A stretch of DNA of 64,000 nt from Chaetoderma sp. LZ-2023a. Lineage: Eukaryota; Mollusca; Caudofoveata; Chaetodermatida; Chaetodermatidae. The translations under genes and the position numbers were made by a program. The stretch spans positions 78,343,333 through 78,407,332 of the forward strand of contig CM067371.1 of assembly GCA_034401795.1 (NCBI GenBank), given 5' to 3'. This document shows, piece after piece, positions 12,001-22,500 of the stretch; within the stretch, counting starts at the first letter, position 1, and every line of letters starts with the position of its first letter. The notes beneath the pieces are model-generated. The model was given only the letters and a program-made list of their open reading frames with translations. It was not told the DNA's origin and searched no databases.

Positions 12001-13038
12001 TCAGGAAGACTTAAAAGATCAAGTTTTGTGAAAGAGACAAAAGCACTTCAAAGGAAACACCAAGAGATGTTGCCAGCACAAATAGAAGATCCAAACCACA
12101 CCCTTGATCCTCCACCCTGGGAAAACAAACTAGAGAGCATAGCTATTCGCACCACAGTACCTCATCTCACAACCAAAAATGAACACAGTGATGTGAGCAA
12201 GAAGGCCCTGACCCTAGCCATGCTGGAAGAAATGTACCCTCAGGAGACATGGATAAGGATCTATACAGATGGATCAGCCAAAGATGCAATTAGGAGCGGA
12301 GGTGCCGGACTGCACATACAGTATCCAAACGGACAACATGAGTCAGCTGCAATACCGACAGGCAAACACTGCACAAACTACAGAGCTGAAGTCGAAGCAC
12401 TGGTTCATGCAGCTAATACCATCAGCAGAACAGCAGACCCTATTGCACAGATTGTCTTTTTATCTGATGCCCGCTCCGTCCTTGAGGCTATCACCAAAGG
12501 TAAGCTGCCACAACTTGAAGAAGCACTACAAACCATCAAATGCTTTCGGATAGCACTGCAGTGGATCCCCTCACACTGTGGAGTCCAAGGAAATGAGGAA
12601 GCAGACAAGATGGCAAAGGTGGGTGCAGAAGAGAATCAGACAGAAAACATGGTTACCCATACAGAGATGAAGACTATCATTAAGTCCCTCTATAGAACAC
12701 CTCAATCAGAAGATGCCTACCATCATCTCTCGAGGCCAGAGCAAGTGACCATTTTTCGTCTCAGAACTGGACAGAACAGACTAAACCAACACATGTACAG
12801 GCGGTTCCACCTTACGACATCGCCCGCTTGTCCTTGTGGAGAAGCAGAACAGACCACAGAGCACATACTTCAATGTTGCAGTACGTATCAGCTGCTGAGA
12901 GAAGAGATCTGGCCTTTGTCAACCTCTATTCTTGAAAAGCTGTATGGGCCTGTGGAAGAACTGCAGAAAACCACAGATTTCATCTTGAGAACGGCTCTCC
13001 AAGTGTGATACCAGCGATCGAAAAGAAGAAGAAGAAGA
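9067..13038 (+). mobile_element. I-group LINE (Nimb/I-like) with RNase H, nearly intact
   Basis: A 3,972-bp non-LTR retrotransposon inserted in the 3' UTR of LINE B and bounded by a perfect 13-bp duplication. It has about 96 bp of 5' leader, one long coding region (9163-13008) and an almost absent 3' UTR ending ATCGAAAAGAAGAAG. The RNase H domain after the RT is established for the I, R1, LOA and Tad groups; the Nimb/I assignment is from overall appearance only. No separate gag-like ORF1 is present, so the copy is either 5'-truncated or a single-ORF element. It is the best-preserved element in the window. The SINE-like insertion at 49750-49985 shares its 3' tail. Confidence 0.88.
9163..13008 (+). 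pseudogene. I-group LINE polyprotein (EN-RT-RNase H-zinc knuckle), single nonsense codon
   Basis: First in-frame ATG is at 9163; the frame stays open to 13008 except for TGA at 11185-11187, which looks like a CGA-to-TGA change. Domains: APE-type endonuclease (MHWNAEG near 9394, CIQETHL near 9475, GDFNSQSQSWG near 9760, TPDLAF near 9916, GSDHRPV near 9988); RT (KKKSPGPDGIT near 10702, YRPISLTS near 10890, FIDLQKAFDKVW near 11095, QGVPQGGVLSP near 11266, ALYADDLVIW near 11360); RNase H with the four acidic positions (YTDGSA, YRAEVEAL, LSDARS, GNEEADKMAK) between about 12260 and 12615; and a Cys/His cluster CPCGEAEQTTEHILQC near 12830. All catalytic boxes look intact, so damage is minimal and insertion is probably recent. 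Readthrough or repair would be needed for activity. Confidence 0.88.
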
Positions 13039-13051
13039 AGATGACTCCACT
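13039..13051. repeat. Target-site duplication, right copy
   Basis: AGATGACTCCACT, identical to 9054-9066; its first two bases overlap the GAAGAAG tail of the inserted LINE. Confidence 0.9.
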
Positions 13052-13351
13052 TGTTATTATATCCAATAATAATTTCAATTACCATAGTAACAAACTACAG
13101 GACGAGCAGGAGAATGAGCACCCATCCCCTCCATCCCCCTTCCCTTGTCCAATGATGCTCCCCATTAGCTAGCATCCTGTAAACAGTATATCATCATTAT
13201 AAGTAAAAGTACCCTCCCACAAAAATATATAAATGTTTATTGTTGTATCTATAATCATAGACATCCATGTATATTATTGAACGTGACTATGTTCTGTGCT
13301 TGTCTGTTACGTAACTGTCTTGTCCTTATTTACTACCCGTATGTATCGCTA

Positions 13352-13419
<68 letters not shown>
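13052..13419 (+). other. Right part of LINE B 3' UTR ending in (AAT)n
   Basis: Non-coding sequence displaced by the I-group LINE insertion. It ends in a microsatellite of about 22 AAT units at 13352-13419, which I take as the 3' tail of LINE B by analogy with the AAT tracts in other LINE 3' ends here. Confidence 0.6.
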
Positions 13420-13420
<1 letters not shown>

Positions 13421-13930
13421 CCAAGTGACTAACTCTTACACACACCCTGTTACAGTATTATATGTTGGTTTTGCGGACTGAGAGAGGCCCACTCCAGGAG
13501 TTTTTCTTTCCACTGTAATGACTGACAAGATAATTAAACCGGTGGTGAACTCTGGGGGGGGGGGGTGGTGTGTGGGTGGGTGGGGTTGGAGTTGGGTGTG
13601 TGGGTTGGGAGGGTGCTGGGTTTGTGGGGATGGGTGGTCTCCTCTTGACCCGCGAATTGACATATTTCCTCTTTGAAATTTAAACTGTTTATGTGGATTA
13701 AGGGCCAAAGGGTTAATAAGGAAGTAGTAAATGTAATGTCTGAATTTATAATTGTTTGTGTAAGTACTGTCTTGTCTAATTTATATATACCTGTATATAT
13801 GTGTGTAAGGTGTCCGCCATAACAATAGGCACTGCCTTAGGCGGACAACCTGGTATGATTTGTGAATTCGTTTATCTTGGAATTATTGAATAAATAATCT
13901 TGAATCTTGAATCTTGAATCTTGATCTCAA
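13420..13930 (+). mobile_element. LINE 3' end with stem-loop and CTTGAAT tail
   Basis: Non-coding sequence with a G/T-rich stretch (13550-13640), then a stem-loop at 13812-13846 and AATAAATAAT followed by CTTGAAT repeats to about 13925. This is the usual ending of a CR1-group LINE. It may be a separate 5'-truncated insertion or the true end of LINE B if the AAT tract is internal. Confidence 0.6.
13812..13846 (+). other. LINE 3'-UTR stem-loop
   Basis: GTCCGCC (13812-13818) pairs perfectly with GGCGGAC (13840-13846). The 21-nt loop holds AATAGGCACTGCCT, matching the loop of the LINE A stem-loop, while the stem has changed in a pairing-preserving way. Confidence 0.7.
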
Positions 13931-14555
13931 TGAGGACATTTCGTGGATCGCTCCATGCAGAAGAGGTAAACAGTACCTATACTGAGCTTTATAAAGGAAA
14001 GTAGTCTCCAGTTCAACAATGTGCAGAAAACCTTCATAAATCCGAAAGGCATTGAAGTCTCAGAGCTTGATTACTTCCTACATAACCTATGCTTAAACGA
14101 TACCCCAGGGAAGTGCTTAGGGCCAGTACTGTTCGTCTGTTTGATTAACAACATGCCACAAGTTGCCCACAACATAGTCAACATGTTCGCTGACGATACT
14201 AAGCTCCCTTCACGAATCGCTACAGCAGAAGAACACGACAAGCTCCAAACAGACGATAACAACTTAAAAGAATGGGCAGACACCTGGCAAATGCGTTTCA
14301 ATGCATCCAAATGCAAAGTAATGCACTTAGGCAATCCGGTGCGAAGATGATGTATACGATGATAGATAATAGCCAGGAGACCATTTTAGATGTCACCACC
14401 TGTGAAAAGGACCTGGGCGCAGTGCCAGATTAAGCCTTGCCAGGGCCGGGGGTGGGGGGGGGGGTGGCCAAAGAATATGTGTGGAGTGTGGTGGAAGCGA
14501 AAGCTAAATCAAAAGGAGGGTCCGGGGTGGGGGTCTTCCCCCTGAAGATTGTGAA

Positions 14556-14825
14556 ATCTAGATGCTCGCAGATAGCACCTCCTGCATTTCCAAAGGTAAA
14601 TATGGACCACTAGTTGGCTGTTAAATTATTCTTTTTAGCCATTTAATTTTATTGTTTTTTGTTCACTTAATTCTTTTAGCAGTTCGGTTGTGCAAACAGG
14701 ATTGCATGAATGAACAAAAAAAATTAAATTAATTAGCTAAAAATAGAATAATTTAACAGCCAACTGAAGGGCCATATTTACTTAGAACTGGAAGTGCAGG
14801 TGGCGCCATCTGAGAGCACCTAGAA
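14556..14825. repeat. Long palindrome (~270 bp) inside the hAT element
   Basis: Arms of about 120 nt: the left holds ATCTAGATGCTCGCAGATAG, AAATATGG and TTGGCTGTTAAATTATTC; the right holds their complements in reverse order (GAATAATTTAACAGCCAA, CCATATTT, CATCTGAGAGCACCTAGA). This could be a foldback MITE nested in the hAT element or part of its structure. Confidence 0.75.
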
Positions 14826-15590
14826 GATAAAAAAAACCCCAAAAAACTGTAATACAATCATGAACCATCTGACTCCTAAAATATCAGAAAAGTCTCAAAA
14901 CAAAAGAAATACTCTTTAAGAAGAATAATAATACTGAATCAATATATAATGGAGAAATCAGACAATCAGACCCACCCCCCCCCCTCCCCCACCTCCACCC
15001 CACCTTACTACATGGAGGCACATACGGTTATATGGTCATACCCCCATAAGGTTATATCGTACATATTCCATACAAAGAAAAACTTAAAATGACTGTTTTT
15101 CACGTGGGCTTAAGGGATGCTGAATGACTACTCAACACTATAGTTTGTTATCACTCAGCATCAGAAAACTCAAACAAAAAGGAACCCATTACTAAAGACT
15201 AATACTGAAACAATATATAATCGACAATAGGACGAACATTGTAAGTCTGTAATGGAACTTCCATTCTATTACAATGTTCATCTTCTGAGGCGGATCCATA
15301 AATTATTGAAGGTGTGGCTCTTGGGGTAGGTCTTGGAGGACCGCTGGGAGGGGTTGTTTCCATTCCAAAAGGAGGGGTGGTGGGGTTTGGGGTGGAGGGT
15401 GTTCTCCCGGAGAAACTTTGTGAATTTAAAACTGCTAAGATGCGATTTCCAGCCTTCTGAGTGGAAATATTGATTTTTATTTTACTTGTAATTTAGAACA
15501 ATCTTGGGGATGATCAATCAGTCAAATGAAAAAGATGATAAGACAGATAATAAAATTGTGGACATGGATTAACCTATCATTCTAATCACC

Positions 15591-15682
15591 TTATGCAGTT
15601 TCCCTCTTTACGAACGAAAATAGCTATCTGGGCATCATGTCCAGACAGCTTTTCCTCGTTTGTTAAAAGAGAAACTGCATAA
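15591..15682. repeat. 92-bp palindrome
   Basis: TTATGCAGTTTCCCTCTTTA pairs with TAAAAGAGAAACTGCATAA, and the centre AAAATAGCTATCTGGGCA pairs with TGTCCAGACAGCTTTT. Near-perfect hairpin in the right half of the hAT element. Confidence 0.75.
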
Positions 15683-16529
15683 AACAAATTATTCACTCCC
15701 AAAAAATTTGTTGATATAAAAAACTGGGGGCTGGTCAAGATCTGGGGCCGGGGCAAATGCTCCCGCTGCCCATATTATAATCCACTACTGCCTGGGTGTG
15801 TATGTCGACGACAATCTAAAATTCAGACAACATGTGGAGACGTCAGTCAACAAAGCCAACAAGATCCTTGGTATGATACGAAGATCATTTGTCTGCCTGG
15901 AAGCCAACACACTTATACTGCTTTACAAAAGCCTGGTGAAGCCACATCTAGAATACAGAAATGTGGTATGCCACCTCCCCACCACCCCCACCCCCAAAAG
16001 ACATCTGGCTCATCGAGAATGTCCAGCGTCGAGCTACAAAACTGATAGCAGGCCTGAAAGATGGCCCACTAAATCACTAAGGCACTAAATCTGCTTGGTT
16101 TGATATACCGGTGCTTGTGTGGTGACCTAATAGAGATTTACAAGTATGTTCATGGGGATCTATGATGTAAATCATGAGCTGCTGCCATCTGACAATGGAC
16201 ATCACACGAGAGGTCACAGCTTCAAACTACTAAAGCAACGTTTTAAATCTAACACACGGAAGATATTTTTCAGCATTCGGGTGACAAACTACTGGAATGG
16301 GCTACCGGAGTCAGTTGGCACAGCTCCTATGCTCAACACCTTCAAGGGAAGACTCGACAAGTATTACAAAGATCAGATGTTCAAAAATGACTTTCCCATC
16401 GAACTCGTCCACACCCACCCATATATACAACTGGTACAAGCGGTTATCGAAAATAAATATGAAGATCTGCTAGGCAGTTTAGCCTAATCAGCAGAAAAGA
16501 ACTATATAACTATGTAACTATGATAAATA

Positions 16530-18843
16530 CTCTGTCAAGACTGTACTAAATGACTTGGTGGCTAATACATCTGATCACTATCCAGTCCAAATGACAATGC
16601 AAGGAAGGTTTGATTGTAGCAAGTCAGCAGAGAAGCCTTATGCTCAGGCACTACACAGAATAAACTGGTCAAAGTTTGACGAGGACTCATACTTATCAAT
16701 TGTAGCGCAAGGAATGGGTGAAATAAGCATGAAATATGACCTGGAGCGACCTCCTAACCGTTATACAGTAATTGTATAGATTTGTCAGATGATGTTCTCT
16801 GCTGCACAACATGCAGTGGGTCCAGTAAAGAAAAACAACAGTTTTTCCGAAATTGAGAGTGTGGTCAGCAGAGATAGCACAGAAGGGTAAAGAGATGCGA
16901 ACATCATATAAATTATGGAAAGAGGCTAGTAGTATTATAACAGAGAATGAAGAGCTCTTCATGCAGAAGAAACATACTAAGCAAACACTGAGGAGGGCTT
17001 GCATAGTTGAAGTTGCAAAGAAGGTACAAAGAGAAAAGGATGAAATTAGTTATTCCATAAACTAGTCAACAGGCAGAGAAAGTCAAAGACTGCATTTATC
17101 TCTGATATGAGGGCAAGTAGTGCTGCACAGGTGAAGAAAATGTCCTTAATGGTTTTAAGAGGCACTTTGAAAGTCTGGCTGCTCTAGATAATGAGATACC
17201 AGCTTTGATAAACAATATCATGAGATGGTTCGTCAGGAAGTAGATCTTATATGTGAGTTGGATAGAGATCGAGAAGTGTTGGATGTTTTTGAAGCAGAGT
17301 TTGCAGCAGCTATTTCTTCAGTGAATAAGGGTAAAGCTGCAGATGAATATGCCGTGATGATAGAGAACATCTTGTATGCAGGGTTTGAAGTCATCAGTTT
17401 TTTACTGGAGATAATAAACCATATAATCAGAAACGGGTGTGTTCCAGAAGCATCGAAGACTGGGTTACTATCTCCGGTCTACAAAAAGAAGGGAAGTGTG
17501 CAGGATGTGAAGAGTTACAGAGGCATAACTGTACTCCCCACATTCGCCAAAATCATTGAAGCTGCCCTTAGAGAAAGAAATAGAGGCAAAATAGAAGTGA
17601 AACAATACAGTGCCCTTCAGTGAGGCTTCTCTGCTGGTTCTTCACAACTGAATTCCACTTTCCTCCTGGAAGAACATTATAGAGAATGCAAGGACATTAA
17701 TAACCAGAGCTATGTTATACTTCTTGATGACAGCATCTTTATAAGCATTCGATGTGGTGGATCATTCACATCTTATGAGATGGCTGTATCATGCTGGTGT
17801 ACAAGACAACACTGGTCCTTAATTCAGAGCATGCATGTAAATGTGACAAGTCAAGTGAAATGGCACGGCACTGCACAAGGGATTTGGCAGGGCGGTATAC
17901 TGAGCACATATCTATATAAACTCTATGTGAGCCGCCTATTGGAGTGGTTGAATACAACAAGGCAAGGGGCAAAGATAGGCAATATACAAGGAAATAATAG
18001 TAAGCGTGCTGACGATATCACGCTTATGGGCTATGATGCAGATGGTACGCAAGTCTTGATTTATATGGCTCCTGATTTTGCAGCTGCGGAAAGATATAAA
18101 CTACAACCCATGAAGTTGCATTAACTGCCCATACAGGCTTAAAAGAGAATAATACCTATTCCTCTAATGCTTTCACCCTAGACATGGAATATTTTAGAAC
18201 AGACAGTTCCGCACGCACCTTGGTATGAAGCAAACAACGTCACTAAGGAAGAATAATAGTAACACTGTGGATGAAAACATTAAAAAGGCGAGAAGAACAG
18301 CCTATGCACCGTTCCGAGCAGGTTTTCCTGGCCATAATGGGCTTGACCATGTGACTATTATACACCCATATAAAATATATGTGGCACCAGTGTTGATGTA
18401 TGGCTTAGAGCTTATCATTCCGAATGGATATTTGTTGAAGCAGCTAGAGGCATATTAGAAGAAGCTACTGAAGCAACTATTTTTCGTGTCGAAAGTTACT
18501 GCTGACACAGCAATTTATATATTGTCGGGGATCCTGCCCATAGAGGGGCAAATACACATTAAAGCAGTTAACCTCTTTAACAACATATGTAACCAGCTGG
18601 AGACCAGAAGATCGCAAGGAGTCAGATAGCACTGAAGACACGGAAGAGTAATCTTTGGTTTCTGGACATTAAACATAGTGAGCAGAAGTATGACCTCGAG
18701 GACATAGAGTTATATCTAGAAACTCCAATGAAGAAAGATGTGTGGAAGGATTTTGTGAAGAAAGCGATTCATAACTTCTGGCATCAGTCTATAAGCACAA
18801 TTGTGTTACCTCCAGGGCTAGGCATTGCTCCGTGATATCATCC
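16530..18843 (+). pseudogene. LINE D, 5' part: endonuclease end and reverse transcriptase, many breaks
   Basis: Begins with the last part of an AP endonuclease (ANTSDHYPVQM near 16561), then a basic linker (WSAEIAQKGKEMRTSYKLWK near 16861). RT follows in pieces: ISSVNKGKAADEY near 17311, PEASKTGLLSPVYKKKG near 17450, SYRGITVLPTFAKIIEAALR near 17512, QGIWQGGILS near 17880, RADDITLM near 18005, and a C-terminal domain with ARRTAY and VLMYGLELI near 18290-18410, then LSGILPIEGQIH near 18523. There are multiple stops and frameshifts, and motif A is damaged around 17725. The coding sense ends near 18840 where an LTR begins; the cysteine-rich end is found beyond it at 22190. Clade not determined; LINE C looks like the same family. 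Confidence 0.75.
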
Positions 18844-21800
18844 TGTTGATCTAAGTCATACCGTTCTGGTACGTCAGCCCAATTATGCTGGTTAGCTGTC
18901 CTCGGGGATTGAGAGTGGATTCCACGCAACTCTGGTAGCCACAAAACCGACCTCTGGGGTCGATGGAACGATCACGTTCCAGTGGGGTCATGCAGCCATT
19001 GCCACAGAAATTAAACATGACCGTCTCGTCCCAGCTGTTCGTATTGCCAGTATGTCTATTCAGCCCATTAAGATGGGTGGTATTTGAGACGAATAAAAAG
19101 AGCGAAACAATCATACTCATTTTCTACTTTGTTATAGATATGTGTACATAGAAACAAAAATGGTGTTGCTGGTTCCGTATTTCGCCAGCGGTACCTAACT
19201 GATCTGTAATTAATATATCGTGAAAGGTATCACCATGAGGGAGAGTCCTAGTGCGGATACTCAGGTGGTTTAATATAAACTATGTCTGCCTCAGTCCGGC
19301 CAATAATTATATTCCGTCGCAGAAAAATGCCTACAACACTGAAGTGCAGGAGGAAATGCGGTAAAAAGGGCCGCTCTCCTATTCAAACAATGTTAAAATG
19401 AGAAAATGAATCAACCTAGTGTAATCATTTGTTGTTAGGATACACGCTGTTTTACGTGAAGATGGGGTGGATGATTTCTGAGGAATTCAGCACCGCCACC
19501 TCATGTGAATTAACAATATTGCATTAGTAGTTGCCGCTTTATATCTGTAGGCCTACTTGATGGATCTAAACTATGATTTAGGTATTAGGTCCAAACATGT
19601 AATTTTTAGGCAGCAGGTGGCTTAGTGCTTACTTAACTTTAACGAGAAAACCTTCCTGGCGAGGATGCTCGACGCCCATCTCATATACCGCCATGGAGAA
19701 TCTCCCCTCAGACGGATAGCATGCAAACATGTCACCTGGTGGTGGTTTCAGAACCGTTAAGCGATCCCTCCACATACCACAGCACAACCACAAATAACAA
19801 GACAAGAACAAGTCAAATTACAAAAGCATTTAGAAAGCATGTATCTATTTGCGGTTGGGAGGAAGAAACAGATATCCAACAATGGTGACCTTTCCATGAG
19901 GGCATGGAGGGCTCAAAGGCCACACCCAGTCACCGTTTTGAGTTAGATGGCGATCTGTGTCTTTATCTGTTACCTAGTGTTTCGAGAGCGGACCATGAGA
20001 GATCTGCTCCCTGATGCTAACGTTTATCTGCTTTAGGTTTAAGAAAGGTTGCCCAAAAGAACACATTGCAAGGTCAGGCTATAATAATTATATTTTCGCA
20101 GTGATTCCTACTTTGGCCAAAAGGCTTTGCTAACAAGTATCCAGAGATACAGAGGGGAGTGCATGGTCATCGACGCTTTGATTCTGACCATCAAGAAACC
20201 CCAGTAGTTTCTTAAATCAGCCCTAACCAACATGATGGAGGGATGTCCAGACAATTAATATGCCAGATGACCGGTGAATCGGAGGAAGAGACAGCTACTC
20301 ATGTATTAGATTTAGGAGGCCTTAAAGTAAATGATCAACTATGGAAATCACCGGCTCACGTGTGTGGCGGAGCGGCAGCACTCGGAAAAGAGGCTTTACA
20401 GAAACAAGTCTCCTTAGGTGAGTAGTTGTCCCTAGCTACTATTAACTTATCCTATCGAGCTATCATAGTTAGGTTTAGTGGCCGCACGTCATGTTCGCTA
20501 GTGAGAGCATGAACAGTGCCCCTAGTAAAAAATTGTTGCTGTAGGGGAGAAACAAGGTGGTGCGTTTGTTGTTGGTGTATAGTGTAACCTAAGCGAAATG
20601 CGGTCCAAGTATTTTTGTAAGTTTTTATTATAACTAACTAATTAAAAGTAGTAACCTAGATGGCAAATTTCCCTATTACAATACTATACAATACAGTAAA
20701 AATAAGGAGGTCACATCCGAACGTGCAGTGCCTATTAGTCATTAGCACCACTAAAATGAGAATAATTATGTACAGTGAAATAATATTGGAGGTCGCATCC
20801 GACCTTACGGTACCTATTAGTCATCGTTACCCTACACCTAAAAATGGTACTACAGAAAAATAGTGGTGATTAGAATATGAATTTATGTGGTGCACCTATT
20901 AGTCATCAGCGCAGAGTTCAATAAATGTCACATGTATTTGATACGTCGCGAGGATGCGGTGCGAGCTGGCATGATTCTGTAGTTGCTGCTTGGCGATTAG
21001 CCTCAGTGCTCTAACTCATGCAGCTCATGCTCAGGAACAGTGAAGAATGAAGTTATTTCTGATGGCTGACAAGTATCCGCACACGCTATACAAAGTATAA
21101 TCTATCGCAATATTGATATGTCTGTTTTTGGTGTGAATATGACAAATGCTTTCCTTGTTATGAAGGCTGTGGTCGTAGATATATAATGATATCATATGAT
21201 TGTTGGCACAAGACGATCCGCATCGCTTAGCTCTTGTGGCGCATAAAGCAATGTTCTCATCCGGACAGTGGTCAAAACATTAAATTGACGCGCTAGATAT
21301 GTGCATTGTTCGATACCACTCTTTTGGCATGGCACAGCAGATCTGATGAGATATCAACCAACACCACTGTCCCACATACTGATTTTGGATGTTATTTGTG
21401 GCCAAAGGGTCACACCGCAGAGAAGATCCCTCTGAAGTTGGTGGTTGTGGGTAGACTTCTTCTAATTTGAATTCTTGCCCCTGGTGATCCTCCAGGAGTG
21501 TACAAAAACTTACTTGCAGTGCGGAGCATGGGTGTCCTGAGGGAAACCTGACTGAAGTAAGCTCCGTTGGTGTAGATTGCTGGACACGAGCTCTACGCAG
21601 TGGGCAGAATAAGTTTGTTCCCACTCTGGCCGAAACCGCCTCCCATCTGATTATTTTAGATTTTCAGCCTTTTTAGCTTTTTTTAGCCTTTTATACTAAA
21701 TGGTGACGTTGCACCTGCGAGACTCGGTCAATCAGCGTGCATAGTGCATACAAAGTACGGGCGCTGACCACGTGATTGCTGGCCTTCACCCTTCCAAGTG

Positions 21801-22190
21801 CGTGCACTATCGATGTCTCTTTTAGTCGAGCTTTAAAATAGTGCGTTTTTATTCTATGATATCTCTGTCAGTTCTAGACCGATTTTCATTGTGTAAAAAG
21901 TTTTATTTTCCTCGTCCAATTTCGATAGTATATTTACACAATAAAACGAGGAGGGACCTGTTTTGACTAAATTAGGTTAACAGGCAATGTATATACTTAA
22001 GCTGCCATTCTCCACATGCTAATGCACATATGCTGGCTACCTCTCATTGCTGCGCATGCGATCGGGCGATGTCATAGACTCTATTATTCTGATCCTCTAT
22101 TATGTGGCTATACGTGCATGCCATAGGCTACCCAGGGGCGAGCTTGGAGCATCCCAGATCGGGCCGTATCAGTCCGGAAAAAGCCGACTC
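18844..22190 (-). mobile_element. Gypsy LTR, copy 1 (minus orientation, inside LINE D)
   Basis: Non-coding ~3.3-kb sequence that aligns by eye with 32197-35397 (same orientation) and with the reverse complement of 38131-41041, which is the 5' LTR of a Gypsy element. Shared landmarks are GTTTTACGTGAAGATG (19451), the CACCCAGTCAC block (19923), TAGGTTTAGTGGCCGCACGTC (about 20469; first 20 bases shared loosely), TAGTGTAACCTA (20580) and CCTATTAGTCATC motifs (20731, 20813, 20895). Divergence is substantial, so it is old. No internal Gypsy genes adjoin it, so it is a solo LTR or remnant. Ends are approximate. Confidence 0.7.
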
Positions 22191-22500
22191 GAGTTGTTTA
22201 CTATGTAAAGAAGCTCCAGAGACGGGTGAACACTTTGTACTCCACTGTCCTGTCCTGGAGGAGGTCAGAAGTCCAATATTACAGGAGATATCTGAGACAA
22301 TACAGAATATAGCGCCTCTCAGCTCATACATTCATGATGGCCTGGGATCTGACATGATGCAAATTATTATGGCCTGTACTGCGGTGCTGAATGAGAGATC
22401 AGTTGATAGTATGATGCTCTATTCATTGGCGCTTCAGATTAGATGGCTACTGTACCACCTGCATACCTGCTTCTGCAATAAGTTGTGTGGTCATCACTGA
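22190..22500 (+). pseudogene. LINE D, C-terminal zinc-knuckle domain after the LTR insertion
   Basis: Encodes CLLCKEAPETGEHFVLHC (C-X2-C...H-X4-C pattern), then RSPILQEISETIQNIAPLSS and a hydrophobic end with stop at 22500. This is the typical cysteine-rich C-terminus of several LINE polyproteins and is the part missing from LINE D at 18843. I infer that the LTR split them. Confidence 0.65.

Larger units (their letters stand above)
5363..13430 (+). mobile_element. LINE B: near full-length CR1-group retrotransposon, interrupted
   Basis: Plus-strand LINE with about 240 bp of 5' sequence, a PHD-finger/endonuclease/RT coding region (5607-8883) and a 3' UTR split by the I-group LINE at 9067-13038. 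Removing that insertion joins the (CTA)n-containing 3' UTR (8884-9066) to 13052-13430, which ends in (AAT)n. The left boundary is set where the satellite unit stops, so it is approximate. I could not identify a confident target duplication. A 19-nt direct repeat (GCTAAATTCCCTTGCTCAT) occurs at 5447 and 5613, the second spanning the start of the coding region. Confidence 0.8.
14420..15790. mobile_element. Non-autonomous hAT-like element, 1.37 kb, with 8-bp target duplication
   Basis: Flanked by CCTGGGCG (14412-14419) and CCTGGGTG (15791-15798), an 8-bp duplication with one mismatch, as expected for hAT. Ends are CAGTGCCAGATTAAG and, on the other strand, CAGTAGTGGATTATA, both near the hAT-type CAGTGGCGGATTA pattern. 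Removing it restores the host LINE frame across DLG/VYVDD. There is no transposase. A second hAT-like terminal motif, GAGGCGGATCCATAA, followed by similar G-rich sequence starts near 15289, suggesting a composite of two related elements. Two large palindromes lie inside. Confidence 0.75.
13931..16487 (+). pseudogene. L2/CR1-like LINE reverse transcriptase fragment split by a hAT element
   Basis: Starts inside the RT palm. IPQGSA is read near 14101, then a frameshift leads to LGPVLFVCLINNMP, NMFADDTKL and WADTWQMRFNASKCKVMHLG (to 14350). After a stop, YTMIDNSQETILDVTTCEKDLG follows up to the hAT insertion at 14420. The protein resumes at 15791 as LGVYVDDNLKFRQHV, NKANKILGMIRRSF and LVKPHLEY, shifts frame near 15990, and ends through TRGHSFKLLK and VTNYWNGLPESV at 16487. 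The catalytic ADD box survives but the 5' half of the element is absent. Family placement is by general resemblance only. Confidence 0.8.

Noticed and set aside
5363-13430. A clean target-site duplication for LINE B
   Set aside because: Only a short TAACTC match between 5371 and about 13429 was found, which is too weak.
13436-13708. Pro/His-rich minus-strand frame
   Set aside because: Antisense of a G/T-rich stretch in LINE 3' sequence.
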